From Schizochytrium sp. CCTCC M209059 (lineage: Eukaryota > Sar > Bigyra > Thraustochytrida > Thraustochytriidae): a DNA stretch of 64,000 nucleotides. Positions 1-9,213 of the stretch are shown here, in pieces. How positions within the stretch are numbered: the first letter of the stretch is position 1; the number at the start of each line of letters is the position of its first letter. The position numbers and the translations under genes are program-made. Location: the NCBI GenBank assembly GCA_000818945.1, contig KN805389.1, positions 532,263 to 596,262 of the forward strand, in the 5' to 3' direction. A model generated the notes under the pieces. That model saw only the letters and a program-made list of their open reading frames with translations, did no database searches and was not told the origin of the DNA.

Positions 1-795
1 TATGTCGACGAGAACAAGCTCACCGGGTTGCCCTCTTCGATTGGGGCTCTGACCAAGCTGACTTACTTGTACGTGAAAGTGGCCGAAGCTGGCCGTGCTC
101 CTAGAATATTAGAAAGATGACCCTTACACTTGAACGCGAGCAAAAACAGGTCTTTCTACAGCAACCAGCTCACGTCTCTCCCAGAGAGCATTTCGGGACT
201 TTCCGAACTTGGTCACCTGTAAGTCAGATGATGTCATGGAATGGCTGACGAGACCTGAAAGAGTTGCCATTAACGTTCGCTTTTCCAAAAATATCTTACT
301 GCAGATATGTCGAGGAGAACAAGCTCACCGGGTTGCCCTCTTCGATTGGGGCTCTGACCAAGCTGGCTGTATTGTACGTGAAAGTGGCCGAAGCTGGCCG
401 TGCTCCTAGAATATTAGAAAGATGACCCTTACACTTGAACGCGAGCAAAAACAGGTCTTCCTACAGCAACCAGCTCACGTCTCTCCCAGAGAGCATTTCG
501 GGACTTTCCGAACTTACCCGCCTGTAAGTCAGATGATGTCATTGAATGGTTGACGAGGCCTGAAAAAGTTGCCACTAATATTCGCTTTTCCAAAAATATC
601 TTATTGCAGAGATGTCCGCTTCAACAACCTCACGGCATTGCCCTCTTCGATTGGGGCTCTGACCAAGCTGTGAAAGTGACCGAAGCTGGCCGTGCTCCCA
701 GAATATTAGAAAGATGACCCTTACACTTGAACGCGAGCGAAAACAGATCTTTCAACAGCAACCAGCTCACGTCCCTACCCGAGAGCATTTCGGGA
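1..795 (+). pseudogene. Broken 3' part of an exon-per-repeat leucine-rich-repeat gene
   Basis: Short exons at about 1-68, 150-218, 305-373 and 455-523 each encode one 23-residue leucine-rich repeat. They alternate between two types, with cores NKLTGLPSSIGALTKL and NQLTSLPESISGLSEL. The 81-bp and 86-bp spacers begin GT and end AG, and every junction splits a leucine codon in phase 2, so each exon is exactly one repeat. The exon pair plus introns recurs every ~305 bp with very high identity, which points to recent tandem duplication. The third pair is damaged. Relative to the second pair, 13 bases are missing near 670, removing the splice donor and creating an in-frame TGA. The following exon (from 747) loses similarity at ~795. 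LRR proteins of this type usually act in protein binding. The rest of the gene lies left of the window, so whether the upstream part is functional is unknown. Confidence 0.8.
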
Positions 796-1209
796 TACCC
801 TGCGGGGCTGAAGACCCCGCGATCTGAAGTGCGTTTTCAGTCTGAGCTACAGTGGAGCTACAGTGAACTAGTGAATTATTAGTTATATTCAGTATCTTTC
901 TCCGTAATTGAGGTCGCCAACCAAACATGAACCGGAGAGCTGGTCGTATGGAAAGCATTCTTGTAGTAGAAGCGCACTCTGTAAGCCCATGCCACGAGCC
1001 GGTAGTTTGATAACAGTAGGTCCTCTGCAAACGTAGTCTCTGGGAGCATAGGTCTAGGTCCAGGGTCTACCTTGAAGATGCTCGTTACCGGAACATTTCC
1101 TTTGCCCAGGTCGGCGCTTCATAGCTTGCAAACTTTTATTGGAGCATGCGCCTAGGTCCAGGACCCATCTCGAAAAAGCATGTTACTGGCCACGGAACAT
1201 CTCCTTTGC
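796..1209. other. Intergenic stretch with a ~95-bp imperfect tandem repeat
   Basis: No coding region is supported. Just after the LRR array breaks off there is a short GC hairpin (6-bp arms around 800-818). Two imperfect copies of a ~95-bp unit follow, at about 1048-1135 and 1142-1235, both carrying CTAGGTCCAGG and a 'gtcggcgct...agcttgcaa' tail. The second unit runs into the 3' flank of the first cysteine-rich gene copy. Confidence 0.5.
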
Positions 1210-1329
1210 GCATGTCGGCGCTACACAGCTTGCAAGCTTGCACTTGGCCGCCAGCCATCCCTCTGCTATGAACTACACACGCATCTTCTGGACGCGAACT
1301 AAGTGAGGTTTCTGCTTCCCTCAGCGCAC

Positions 1330-1981
1330 CCGTCAGGGCCGAGTTCGATCTAATGGATCACTGGACTGTTCGAGTCGATAAGTTCTGCGATGCCATCACG
1401 ATTGTAAAGAGCGCCGCAGACACCACATACGTGGCAATGGTGAGTGTTTGGATCAAGGGTGTATGAAAGGAGGTTGTTAACGCAATTTGCAAAGACTTAC
1501 ATCGGATGGCGGCTGGATCCAGTTGCGGCGCCCCCGAGGCGATTCACTAGCTATGAAGATTCGACTCAAAAACTCTGTGGAATTGTCCATCGGAGCCGTC
1601 TCATTTTCATCTTGCGGGTTGACCGACTTGTTCATTGGAGCCTTGTTATTGTCGACTTGCGAGTTATCCGGCCTCTCTCTATTTGCCGACTGTAACGGAA
1701 CATGACTCATTTGAGCCCGAGAATGGCAACGCTTTCTGCTCGAATGCCTGACCCCCGCAGCTTGCACATGGCCTCGGTGGACAGCGGTCCTTTCGAGTAC
1801 ATTTCCGCTTGTCTGCCCCACACCAGCACGCACAGCTTTGTCCACTTGAATGACGCCGACCGCAAGAGGCACACGGGCATCTTTTTCGATACGTGTGCGA
1901 TCCGTTACACTTACTACAAGGTCGACTTGGGCATTGATCGCGCCTGCACGAGTTCTCACTCTTGTTGCACCAGCAAGCCAT
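1330..1981 (-). pseudogene. Cysteine-rich protein gene, copy 1 (frameshifted)
   Basis: Reading leftward from an ATG at 1979-1981, the product begins MACWCNKSENSC and carries repeated modules with spacing C-x-C-x6-C-x4-C-x4-C-x2-C, for example CWCGADKRKC followed by CPPRPCASC. This resembles, but does not exactly match, the CXC zinc-binding module of tesmin/TSO1 proteins and of proteins carried by some eukaryotic transposons. At ~1750 this copy reads cctgacccccgcag where copy 2 reads cctgcccccgcag. The extra base shifts the frame. The rest of the protein, found in the next frame, has a Ser/Asn/Gln-rich linker and ends with a CHVCGVCG knuckle near 1400-1430. No function is assigned. A mobile-element origin is possible but unproven. 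Confidence 0.55.
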
Positions 1982-2005
1982 TTTGTTGATCCGCGTTAGA
2001 GGTTT

Positions 2006-2160
2006 GCATGCGCAGTTAAACGATCCATGTTGGCTCGTGGCCCCCGGCTCGGCTCGGCTGGTCCCGGAAAAAATGATAGACGACATGCGCAGTTGAACGG
2101 TCCATGTTGGCTTGCGCCCTCGGCTCGGCTCGGTTGGTCTCGGAACAAACGAAAGGCCCT
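2006..2160. repeat. Two tandem copies of a ~75-bp repeat upstream of cysteine-rich copy 1
   Basis: Two imperfect copies (about 2008-2080 and 2084-2160) share tccatgttggct and ggctcggctcgg, and end in an A-rich tail. The block starts ~25 bp upstream of the minus-strand ATG at 1981. The same unit recurs upstream of the other cysteine-rich copies, so it may include their promoter. That role is inferred from position only. Confidence 0.6.
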
Positions 2161-2554
2161 AACGGCAGATAGGCGACGCGAACGTGCAAAAGACGCCGCA
2201 ATTGCTCAAGTTTCTTGTCCAGCTTTGTATGACCAATACGGGCACAAACCACGAGCGCCACCCCCCCGACATAAAGATCGTGCAAAAACGCACTTCAGAA
2301 AAACGCACTTCAGAAATGGTATCAAGGTGGATGAATGCTGGGACACATTCTCAGGCAGGAGATTGGACCATCTTTTCCGACACTCAGGCACGTGTGTTCA
2401 AGAACAGCTGTCTAGCGCTACGGAACTTTGCTTTCCGGCCGCACGCGGGCAAACGATCATGCGTAGGGTAAGCTAGCCAAGCCCGAATTCTCTGAGGCAA
2501 GAGTTGGAACGTCGCAGGTGAAATGCATGGAACCACGATTCGAGTCGCATGAGT

Positions 2555-2935
2555 CATGATTGGCCCCAAGACATTCTCAACGGCGAAAACAGAAGCCTCA
2601 TTGTCGGTCCACTCGGCAGTGGCAGAACGAAGCTCATTTGTGATATGGCTCGTCGCCTTGCCGAGACGAGGTCAGTCTTTGTTGACGATACATTGAACAA
2701 ATTCAGCGGCAACATTGATGGAGCCGCGCCCGAAGCTGTAAGCCATGACTGCGACTCGGGACGAGTAAAAATCATGCCCTGACTGAATAGCCATAGTTAT
2801 TGACAAAATCGGTCGCTTTCGCGAGATCGAGGCTGTCGCGACCACGCGCGAGTGTGCCGTGCGCCTCGTTGACTCCCATCGAGGACAAAGAATGACGCCA
2901 CCACAGATGGTCGGCATGGACGACATAACGTCAAT
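2555..2935 (+). pseudogene. Relic of a SpoIIIAA/Ycf45-type (R3H-associated) P-loop ATPase
   Basis: A plus-strand frame from ~2555 reads DILNGENRSLIVGPLGSGRT and continues KLICDMARRLAE, then FVDDTLNKFSG. This follows the Walker A, helix and 'VDTSNEIAG' order of stage-III-sporulation-AA/Ycf45 ATPases. The canonical Walker A lysine is replaced by arginine. A stop follows at ~2780. From ~2790 another frame gives IVIDKIGRFREIEAVATTRE and then AVRLVDSHRGQR, matching the family's Walker B and 'IDEIG...EA.AARTIAERGVQL.ATAHG' block. The 20-30 residues normally between these blocks are missing and the frame is broken, so this is a decayed gene. Plant and algal members act in plastids or bind nucleic acid; nothing can be said about its former role here. 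Confidence 0.65.
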
Positions 2936-3127
2936 CTGTCACCCATGGGAAGTCTCATCTAAAATCTTTACAGCGATCAGTGTGTTTAGTGAGGACAGAC
3001 TACAGACTCACGGCAGTGAACATCTCCTAGCCTAGCTGGCAAGCCTTTAAAAGGGCCCGTGCTCCTCACTAGCTCCACTGAACATCACTTATCCAAGTCT
3101 CGGACCTGGCGCCGAGTCAAAGCAGTC

Positions 3128-3165
3128 CGTTTCTCACTCTTGTTGCACCAGCAAGCCATCTCGTT
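3128..3165 (-). pseudogene. 5' stub of a third cysteine-rich gene copy
   Basis: About 38 bp match the first codons of the other two copies (the complement of cttgttgcaccagcaagcc), including the ATG, after which similarity stops. The upstream repeat block (3180-3340) is kept. This is a truncated unit of the same tandem family. Confidence 0.6.
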
Positions 3166-3179
3166 AACCCGCGTTAATG

Positions 3180-3340
3180 TTTTGCATGCGCAGTTGAACG
3201 ATCCATGTTGGCTCGTGTCCCCGGCTCGGCTGGTCCTACTGGCAGATGGACGCAGTTGAACGGTCCATGTTGGCTCGTGCCCCGGGCTCGGTTCGGCTGG
3301 GCCCGGAATAAACGATCCAGAATAAACGAAAGGCTCCCCT
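3180..3340. repeat. ~75-bp upstream repeat, second block
   Basis: Two copies of the same unit as at 2006-2160 (about 3184-3240 and 3249-3335). They are followed by gcagataggcgacgc, which also follows the first block at 2166. The block lies between the 5' stub and the 3' flank of cysteine-rich copy 2, as expected in a tandem array. Confidence 0.6.
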
Positions 3341-3374
3341 TAGCAGATAGGCGACGCAACCGTGCAAAAGACGC

Positions 3375-4455
3375 CGCAATACCCACACAGCTTGCAATAT
3401 TGCACTTGTCTGCCAGCCACTCCTTTGCTTTGAACTACGAGACATCTTCCAGAAGCGAAGTTAGTGAGGGTTCTGCTTCCCCCCGCCCACCCGTCAGGAC
3501 TGGATCCGATCGGATCGAACACTGGACTGCTCGAGTCGATAAGTTCTTCTATGCCATCACGATTGTAAAGAACGCCGCAGACACCACATGCATGGCAATG
3601 GTGATTGTTCGGATCAAGGGTGTATGAAAGGAACTTGTTTACGCAATTTGCAACGAGTTCATCGGATGGCGGCTGGATCCAGTTGCGTCGCTCCTCAGGC
3701 GATTCATTAGCGATGAAGATTCGATTCAAAATCTCTGTGAAATTGTCCATTGGAGCTGTCTCACTGTCCTCTTGCGAGTTCACCGACTTATCCGTTGAAG
3801 CCGTCACATCTTGCGAGTTACCCGGCCCCTCTCTGTTAGCCGACTGCGACGGAACATGACTCATTTGAGCCCGAGAATGGCAACGCTTTCTGCTCGAATG
3901 CCTGCCCCCGCAGCTTGCACATGGCCTCGATGAACCTTATCCGTTGAAGCCGTCTCATCTTGCGAGTTACCCGGCCCCTCTCTGTTAGCCGACTGCGACG
4001 GAACATGACTCATTTGAGCCCGAGAATGGCAACGCTTTCTGCTCGAATGCCTGCCCCCACAGCTTGCACATGGCCTCGATGAACAGCGGTCCTTTCGGGT
4101 ACATTTCTGCTTGTCTGTCCCACACCAGCACGAACAGCTACTGTCCATTGGAGCCGTCTCATTTTCGTCTTGCAAGTTGCCCGTCCCCTCTCTGTCTGCC
4201 GACTGTGATGCAACATGACTCATTTGAGCCTGAGGATGGCAACCCTCACTGCTCGAATGTCTTCCCCCACAGCTCGCACATGGCCTTTGCCTTGCACCAG
4301 CACGAACAGCTCTGTCCATGTGGATGATGCCGACCGCACGAGGCACACGGGCATATTTTTCGATACGTGTGCGATCCGTTACATTTACTACAAGGTCGAT
4401 TTGGGCATTGATCGCGCCTGCACGATTTCCCACTCTTGCTGCACCAGCAAGCCAT
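3375..4455 (-). pseudogene. Cysteine-rich protein gene, copy 2 (several frame breaks)
   Basis: The ATG at 4453-4455 opens MACWCSKSGKSCRRDQCPNR, then CSKC and CPCASCG modules. The frame then breaks and resumes with modules CSCWCGTDKQKC and CSSRPCASCGGRHSSRKRC. The 3' third encodes a Ser/Asp-rich linker and the CHACGVCGVLYNRDG knuckle, near 3560-3600. A segment of about 125 bp carrying the CASCGG module and linker start is duplicated internally (compare ~3845-3945 with ~3990-4080). Similarity to copy 1 covers nearly the whole length, so both come from one duplicated unit that has decayed independently. As with copy 1, the cysteine spacing suggests metal binding, and function is unknown. Confidence 0.55.
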
Positions 4456-4479
4456 TTCGTTGACCCCCGTTAAAGGTTT

Positions 4480-4662
4480 GCATGCTCGTTTGAACGGTCC
4501 ATGTTGGCTCGTGCCCCGGGCTCGGCTCGGCTCGGCTGGTCCCGGTAAAATGAAAGAACTTAATGGCGGATAGGTGACATGCGCTGTTGAACAGCCCTTT
4601 TGAACGTAAAAGCTTGTTACCAGCTCGGCTCGGCTGGTCCCGGAAAAAATGAAAGGCCCTAA
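4480..4662. repeat. ~75-bp upstream repeat, third block
   Basis: One full copy (4482-4560) and one partial copy (4624-4662) of the unit that precedes the cysteine-rich genes, again 25-30 bp upstream of the ATG (4455). An extra ctcgg is present in the full copy. Confidence 0.6.
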
Positions 4663-5218
4663 AAGCGGTGAAAATAGACTCTGGCTTTCATCTTATCTTG
4701 CCTCATGGTGAAGACGTGGTCGTCATCTCTTGACGAGCTGAGTATCCGCCCCCCCGCTTACCAACGCCGCCTGCAGAGTTGAACACATCAAAATAAGGTT
4801 GACTTCTGGCCACATAGTCTTAGACAACGAATGGATCGGGAACTTCTGAGATCATCGCCCCTTCCTACGCAACGGTAGATATGTATATATGTATGTATAA
4901 AAGAAACAGACGATTACGATGAGTCGTCGACTTTAAAAAAAATCTTTGCAAGAGTGATCTTTTTGCAAAGCTGCCTTGCTTTCGTACTTGATTTTGTCAC
5001 CGAACGAGAGATGGATGTGGTTGACATTGTAAGACTGCCCTTGAAGAGACTGCAAAGACTACGCGTCGCAAGGAGCTCTCTCTTTGGCGTTAACCAACGG
5101 GAAGCGGTGCTGTGACGAAGAGTAAGGTTTAGTTGTAGTTGATTGATTGTAATTTTACCAACAGCTATGCTACAGAGCAGATGATCCCTCACGGTCTGGT
5201 CGGATGATGTCAGAAATC
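4663..5218. other. Intergenic region downstream of the subtilisin gene
   Basis: No gene is supported. A minus-strand frame of about 70 codons (4933-5155) is interrupted by TAG and matches nothing recognised. An AT-rich patch with tatgtatatatgtatgtata lies at ~4880-4900. Confidence 0.4.
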
Positions 5219-7075
5219 TTATTCGCAGATTTCGACCGTGCTGGCGGTATCGAAAATGTCAAAAGTAAGGGGAAGCGAGCATCCCGACGGAAGTTTGGCC
5301 GAAGAAATGAACTCCTCTGCGTCTCCGTTCAGGTAGTAGAGATTGAGAGTATTAGACTCAGCACGAATAGCCCAGGTAGGAGGCTTCCTGTTGCCAATGC
5401 CCCTTACAGTGCGTGGCGTCCATTCGCTAGAAGTCTTGTAGAGCTTAGGCTTGCCTTTCTTGCTGAGCACAAAACGAAACTTGCACTCCCAGTTGCCAAG
5501 CTTGTTCGGATCGTTGGGGCCCCTTCTGTTTCCTCCTTTCCACTTTCCAAAGTAAGTCAGGAAGGAGCTCTCTGAATTGATAATCACCTCATCGCCATCA
5601 CCTGTGAGAGTAAATGCCTCCTGCGCGGTATCGCTTGGCAAAAGGCTCTTGCAAGTCGAGCTTCCTCCTTCGTTGGGAAATGCCGTGGGATTGGCCGTGG
5701 GCTTCGGTGTAGATTCAGTTACAGGAGGTGGGGTCGGAAGAGGCGTGGGCTCTGATGTAGTGGGCTCTGCCGAGGGCTTGGGTGTGCTGTCACTCTCCGG
5801 TGCATCATCAAAAAGAAGAGAGGGCATCTGCGGAACAATGTTCGGCGTCTCCAACCTCTCCTCGGGAATCACCGCAGCGTCATACAAGGCGTCCTGGAAC
5901 ATGTTCGAAATGGCAGCACACTTGTCCATGTTATTCTTCTCGAGGTAAGTTGCAAGAATGCCAGCGACCATTGGCGCAGCATAGGAGGTTCCAGTTTTGC
6001 CAACGTAGTACTCGTCCGTCGTTTCCTTTCTCGCGCAAACAACGGTGCCTGACATGAGTAAATCAACATTGTCGCCAAAATTGCTGTAGTCAGCCATCTT
6101 GTAAGACGACCAGGCTGCGAGCGCTCCGACAACGACTGGGCCGCACTCATCTTGAGCAGTGCCACCGAGACGCTGAGGCGAGTAACCGCTGGCATCCACC
6201 TTGGAGTTTCCTGCAGCGATCACGGTAATGAGACCCGCGTCGCTGGCATCCTGAAATGGCTGGTCCAACGTTGATCCCTGGCTCGAGATGGAAAGGTTGA
6301 TGACCGCCGTTTCGTCGACCGTGGAGCCCCCAGACGGAGACTGCTGTTCCATGACCCAAGCCAGACCTCCAATGATGTCCGAAGTGACGCCGCTTGAACC
6401 GGAGAGCACGCGCACGGAGATGATGGAAGCTTCCGTTGCCAATCCGTACTGCGCACCAGCGGCGGTGCCGGCCACACAGGTTCCGTGGCTGTTGGTATCA
6501 TTGTACGGGGGGTATTCAGGGTTGGAGATAACATTTCCATCGCTATCGCGAAAAGATCCGTAGCTGAGGGCTGAAAATCCAGGCAAGAGGCGACCTGCGA
6601 ACTCAGTATGTCGCTTTTCGACGCCAGAGTCAAAGACGTAGATTTTAACACCTTTGCCCGTGTGCGACGGGTTAAAGTTACCGCTGCCTGATACTTGATC
6701 CGTGAAACGCTGCATCTCGGTCGGAAGGGTAAGATAGCCATCCGAGTCGAACTGTTCATCGTATTGAACAGAGGCAATGCAGGGGTGCTGCTCGAGCTTT
6801 TGCTTGACAAATTCACTTGCTTCGATAATGGTGTAGCACGACTTACCGAGGCGAGCCGCGCGAGCTCCTCGGGAGGACGAAATGCCGATCAGGCCTTGTT
6901 GCACCTCTTCGACGCGCAATTGCTCAACGATGTTGTTGACTTTCTTGCACGAGCAGCTCTCACTTCGAACAATGAGACGATCCTTGATGGTTGTCACCCG
7001 AGTTTCCGCTGACGCGGGAAAAAGACTCGCGGCGAGAACCGCAATGGTGACGAGAGCCTTGGTCGCCTGAACCAT
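5219..7075 (-). CDS. Secreted subtilisin-like serine protease (peptidase S8, proteinase K type)
   Basis: The 618-residue product has a signal peptide (residues 1-23, hydrophobic core then ASA) and an inhibitor-I9-like propeptide to about residue 115. An S8 catalytic domain follows with Asp149 (VFDSGVEKRHTEF), His197 (NSHGTCVAGTAAG), oxyanion Asn290 (AAGN) and Ser364 (GTSYAAPMVAG). After a Pro/Thr/Ser-rich linker (about 428-475) comes a ~140-residue C-terminal domain with paired cysteines (TCKSLLP, WECKFRF, SGCSLP) that I do not recognise. All catalytic residues are present, so an active extracellular endoprotease is expected, plausibly used for saprotrophic feeding. The ATG at 7073-7075 directly precedes the signal peptide, and no intron is needed. 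The linker and extra domain make it longer than proteinase K, and the C-terminal domain may bind substrate or the cell surface. Confidence 0.93.
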   Translation of the reverse strand: MVQATKALVTIAVLAASLFPASAETRVTTIKDRLIVRSESCSCKKVNNIVEQLRVEEVQQGLIGISSSRGARAARLGKSCYTIIEASEFVKQKLEQHPCIASVQYDEQFDSDGYLTLPTEMQRFTDQVSGSGNFNPSHTGKGVKIYVFDSGVEKRHTEFAGRLLPGFSALSYGSFRDSDGNVISNPEYPPYNDTNSHGTCVAGTAAGAQYGLATEASIISVRVLSGSSGVTSDIIGGLAWVMEQQSPSGGSTVDETAVINLSISSQGSTLDQPFQDASDAGLITVIAAGNSKVDASGYSPQRLGGTAQDECGPVVVGALAAWSSYKMADYSNFGDNVDLLMSGTVVCARKETTDEYYVGKTGTSYAAPMVAGILATYLEKNNMDKCAAISNMFQDALYDAAVIPEERLETPNIVPQMPSLLFDDAPESDSTPKPSAEPTTSEPTPLPTPPPVTESTPKPTANPTAFPNEGGSSTCKSLLPSDTAQEAFTLTGDGDEVIINSESSFLTYFGKWKGGNRRGPNDPNKLGNWECKFRFVLSKKGKPKLYKTSSEWTPRTVRGIGNRKPPTWAIRAESNTLNLYYLNGDAEEFISSAKLPSGCSLPLTFDIFDTASTVEICE

Positions 7076-7243
7076 TATTCTCGCCCAAGCTATTTATCTG
7101 GTTGGCTTTTACGAAACGAATTTCTTTCTTCTTAAAGTCCGTTTGCCTTGATTATTGTGATTTGGTTTTGCCTGCACCCGGGTCCCCACCCCCTCCCCCG
7201 GCATATGCATGCACGCACACACGCTTGCAGGCCTCACGGCGAC

Positions 7244-7765
7244 TTACAATGAATATCTGCTCCGCCTTCTTCGCCCGTCCGCGTCTCTCTCTCCCCCCCC
7301 TGGGGAGCAGCTCCGCGCAGCTGCCCCCGAAACTTTCTCTCCCGGCGTCCTGCATTTCGGTCCGACTCGGCCTCCGCCTCTGACCTCTCGCAAGGCCCGG
7401 CCGACCTCCCGCCTTCCCGCTTTCCCGCCCGCCCGCCACGCGCGGCGCGGGCGCCCATGGTCTTTCGCGTCCCGCGCCGCGCACATCGGGCGCGGACCCT
7501 CTCGCGCCCATTCGTGCCTATACCACACAAGAAGAGACGCCTCCGCGGCCGCCACGCCGACCCAGCTTGCGGGATGGAGGGCATCTGTCTCCTCACTGTG
7601 GGGGGACACCCAGAAAGCGAACCAGGCGACCAAGTTTACGTAGCCCCGGTAGGCGGGGGCGGTCAGTTTCTCGCGGTCTTTCACGGGCTTCGTGAGGGCG
7701 GCCTTTGCGGAGGCGGCCTTCGCGAGGGCGGCCTTCGCGAGGGCGGCCGTCATGGCGGCCATCAT
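7244..7765 (-). CDS. Possible small mitochondrial-type protein
   Basis: A minus-strand frame with ATG at 7763-7765 starts MMAAMTAALAKAALAKAASA. This is an Ala/Lys-rich amphipathic segment partly created by a gcgagggcggcctt repeat, and it resembles a mitochondrial presequence. Then comes a segment with aromatic residues (YRGYVNLVAWFAFWVSPHS, later SLLVWYRHEWARE) that could be one or two membrane helices. The C-terminal half is Arg/Gly-rich and looks like read-through of GC-rich DNA, so the true gene may end earlier or be spliced. No family is recognised. The opposite strand is also open in several frames, so this is a weak call. Confidence 0.3.
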   Translation of the reverse strand: MMAAMTAALAKAALAKAASAKAALTKPVKDREKLTAPAYRGYVNLVAWFAFWVSPHSEETDALHPASWVGVAAAEASLLVWYRHEWAREGPRPMCAARDAKDHGRPRRAWRAGGKAGRREVGRALREVRGGGRVGPKCRTPGEKVSGAAARSCSPGGGERDADGRRRRSRYSL

Positions 7766-8060
7766 GGCGGTCCTGGAAAGCCTTTTGTTGACGCGGAGGG
7801 CGCCACGGCCGCAGTGGAGTGCGCGGAGAGGAGTGAGTGTTCGAGCGATACGATTGAAGGAAGGTGAGAAAGGAAGAGCGCCAGGCGTACGCGCGCGCGT
7901 GTGTATGAACTCGCGGCATGGTGGAGAGAATGTTGCGGGGGAAAATGGCACATAGAACGAGGGGCGGACAGTCAAGCACGTGCGAAACAACGACCTCCAT
8001 CGATCGTGCGATCGATTGATTGATCTGCGCCGAAACTACGATTCCGGGATTCCTGCGCCT

Positions 8061-8203
8061 GCGTTACGTTACGTTGCGTTACGTTGCGTTGCGTTGCGTT
8101 GCGTTGTGTTGCGTTGCGATGCGTTGTGGATGAAGAATGGTGATTAAACGGCTACGACGTTCAGTGGCGGGGCGTGGCGTGGCGTGGCGTGGCGTGGCGT
8201 GGT
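8061..8203. repeat. Short tandem repeats (gcgtt/acgtt)n and (ggcgt)n
   Basis: About 15 pentamers of the gcgtt/acgtt type (8061-8130) are followed, after a gap, by ggcgt pentamers (8166-8203). They lie in the long intergenic region between the subtilisin and glutamine-synthetase-like genes (7076-9213), which also has a run of ~23 C at 8580-8602. Confidence 0.85.
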
Positions 8204-9022
8204 ACCATTTGGCTGGCTCGCCGGCCTGAAGGCTGACTGGCTGACTGGCTGGCTATGTGGCCGAAGGTACGCGAATGATGTCTCACCTTTGTTTCATATG
8301 CACGTTCACGATGCCTGCATCTTCCTTTATCTGTCCCCAAACAGGCCCTCTCTCGCCGCACGTGAACTTGCTCCATTGCCGCCGCAGTGGTAGCTCGCCT
8401 CTTCACCTTGTTCCACAGCGCCGACACAACATGCCAAGTCCTTCCGCGCCCACATTAGCAAAGATGTCCGATGCATCTTCCAGGCCCCAGCGGCATCTCA
8501 TCCTCCACCCCCCGCTTCGACCCAGGATATGCGTCGCCAACATTCCATGCGGCAGCGCAGCGGACATCTGCACTCTAGCCCCCCCCCCCCCCCCCCCCCC
8601 CCATGCTTCTGCTATCTCTGCTCAATCATCAAGTCACGTCCAGCGCACCCAGGCCGGGCCGGCACGCGCCTTGCTGACCATGGTGTCTGCATCGCACTGC
8701 GCCACCAGTGCGACATTGCACTGTTGCACCCTGACTCGATCGAGGTGCCGATGAACGGACACATCCTCCAGGTACACACTACATTCCCAGGTGTCCCCGC
8801 GCGCATGCCCGTCCCAAGTAGCGGAAAGATTGCGATGAGGGCGTCCTCGCAACCGTGCGGCGCGACGCGTGTCGGCGTCGCTCGCCTGCGCTCGGGCCCA
8901 GCCGCGCCCAGCGGCCCGGAGCAGGCGCAGGGTCGCCCGGAGCCGCTGCTGCTTCTGGGCAAAGTCCGTACGCACACGGGACCGCCTAATTACTACGATG
9001 ATCGATGACAGCAAACTAGGCC

Positions 9023-9050
9023 TAGGCCTAAAGATAGGCCTTTAGGCCTA
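9023..9050. repeat. Inverted repeat taggcctaaa / tttaggccta
   Basis: Perfect 10-bp arms at 9023-9032 and 9041-9050 flank an 8-base loop that contains another aggcc. The block lies ~165 bp upstream of the glutamine-synthetase-like start. It could be a regulatory palindrome or a local repeat; there is no further evidence. Confidence 0.5.
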
Positions 9051-9213
9051 GCCCAAATTCCGCTCGAGTGCAGAAGAACGAAGTACTGCGAGGAGCCCGT
9101 GCAGTATCGTATCATCCGCCGGAGCTGCGCACGCGCGAGGCGAAGGTCGCGGAGGAGGAGGAGCACAGGGCACGCGGGCGTCGAACCGGCGCGACGTGGA
9201 GGCGCGCACCGCC

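Noticed and set aside
4933..5155. Minus-strand frame with FPLVNAKERAPCDA and NVNHIHLSFGDKIKYES, interrupted by TAG
   Set aside because: Looks somewhat protein-like but is short, broken and matches no family I know. Treated as 3' flank of the subtilisin gene.
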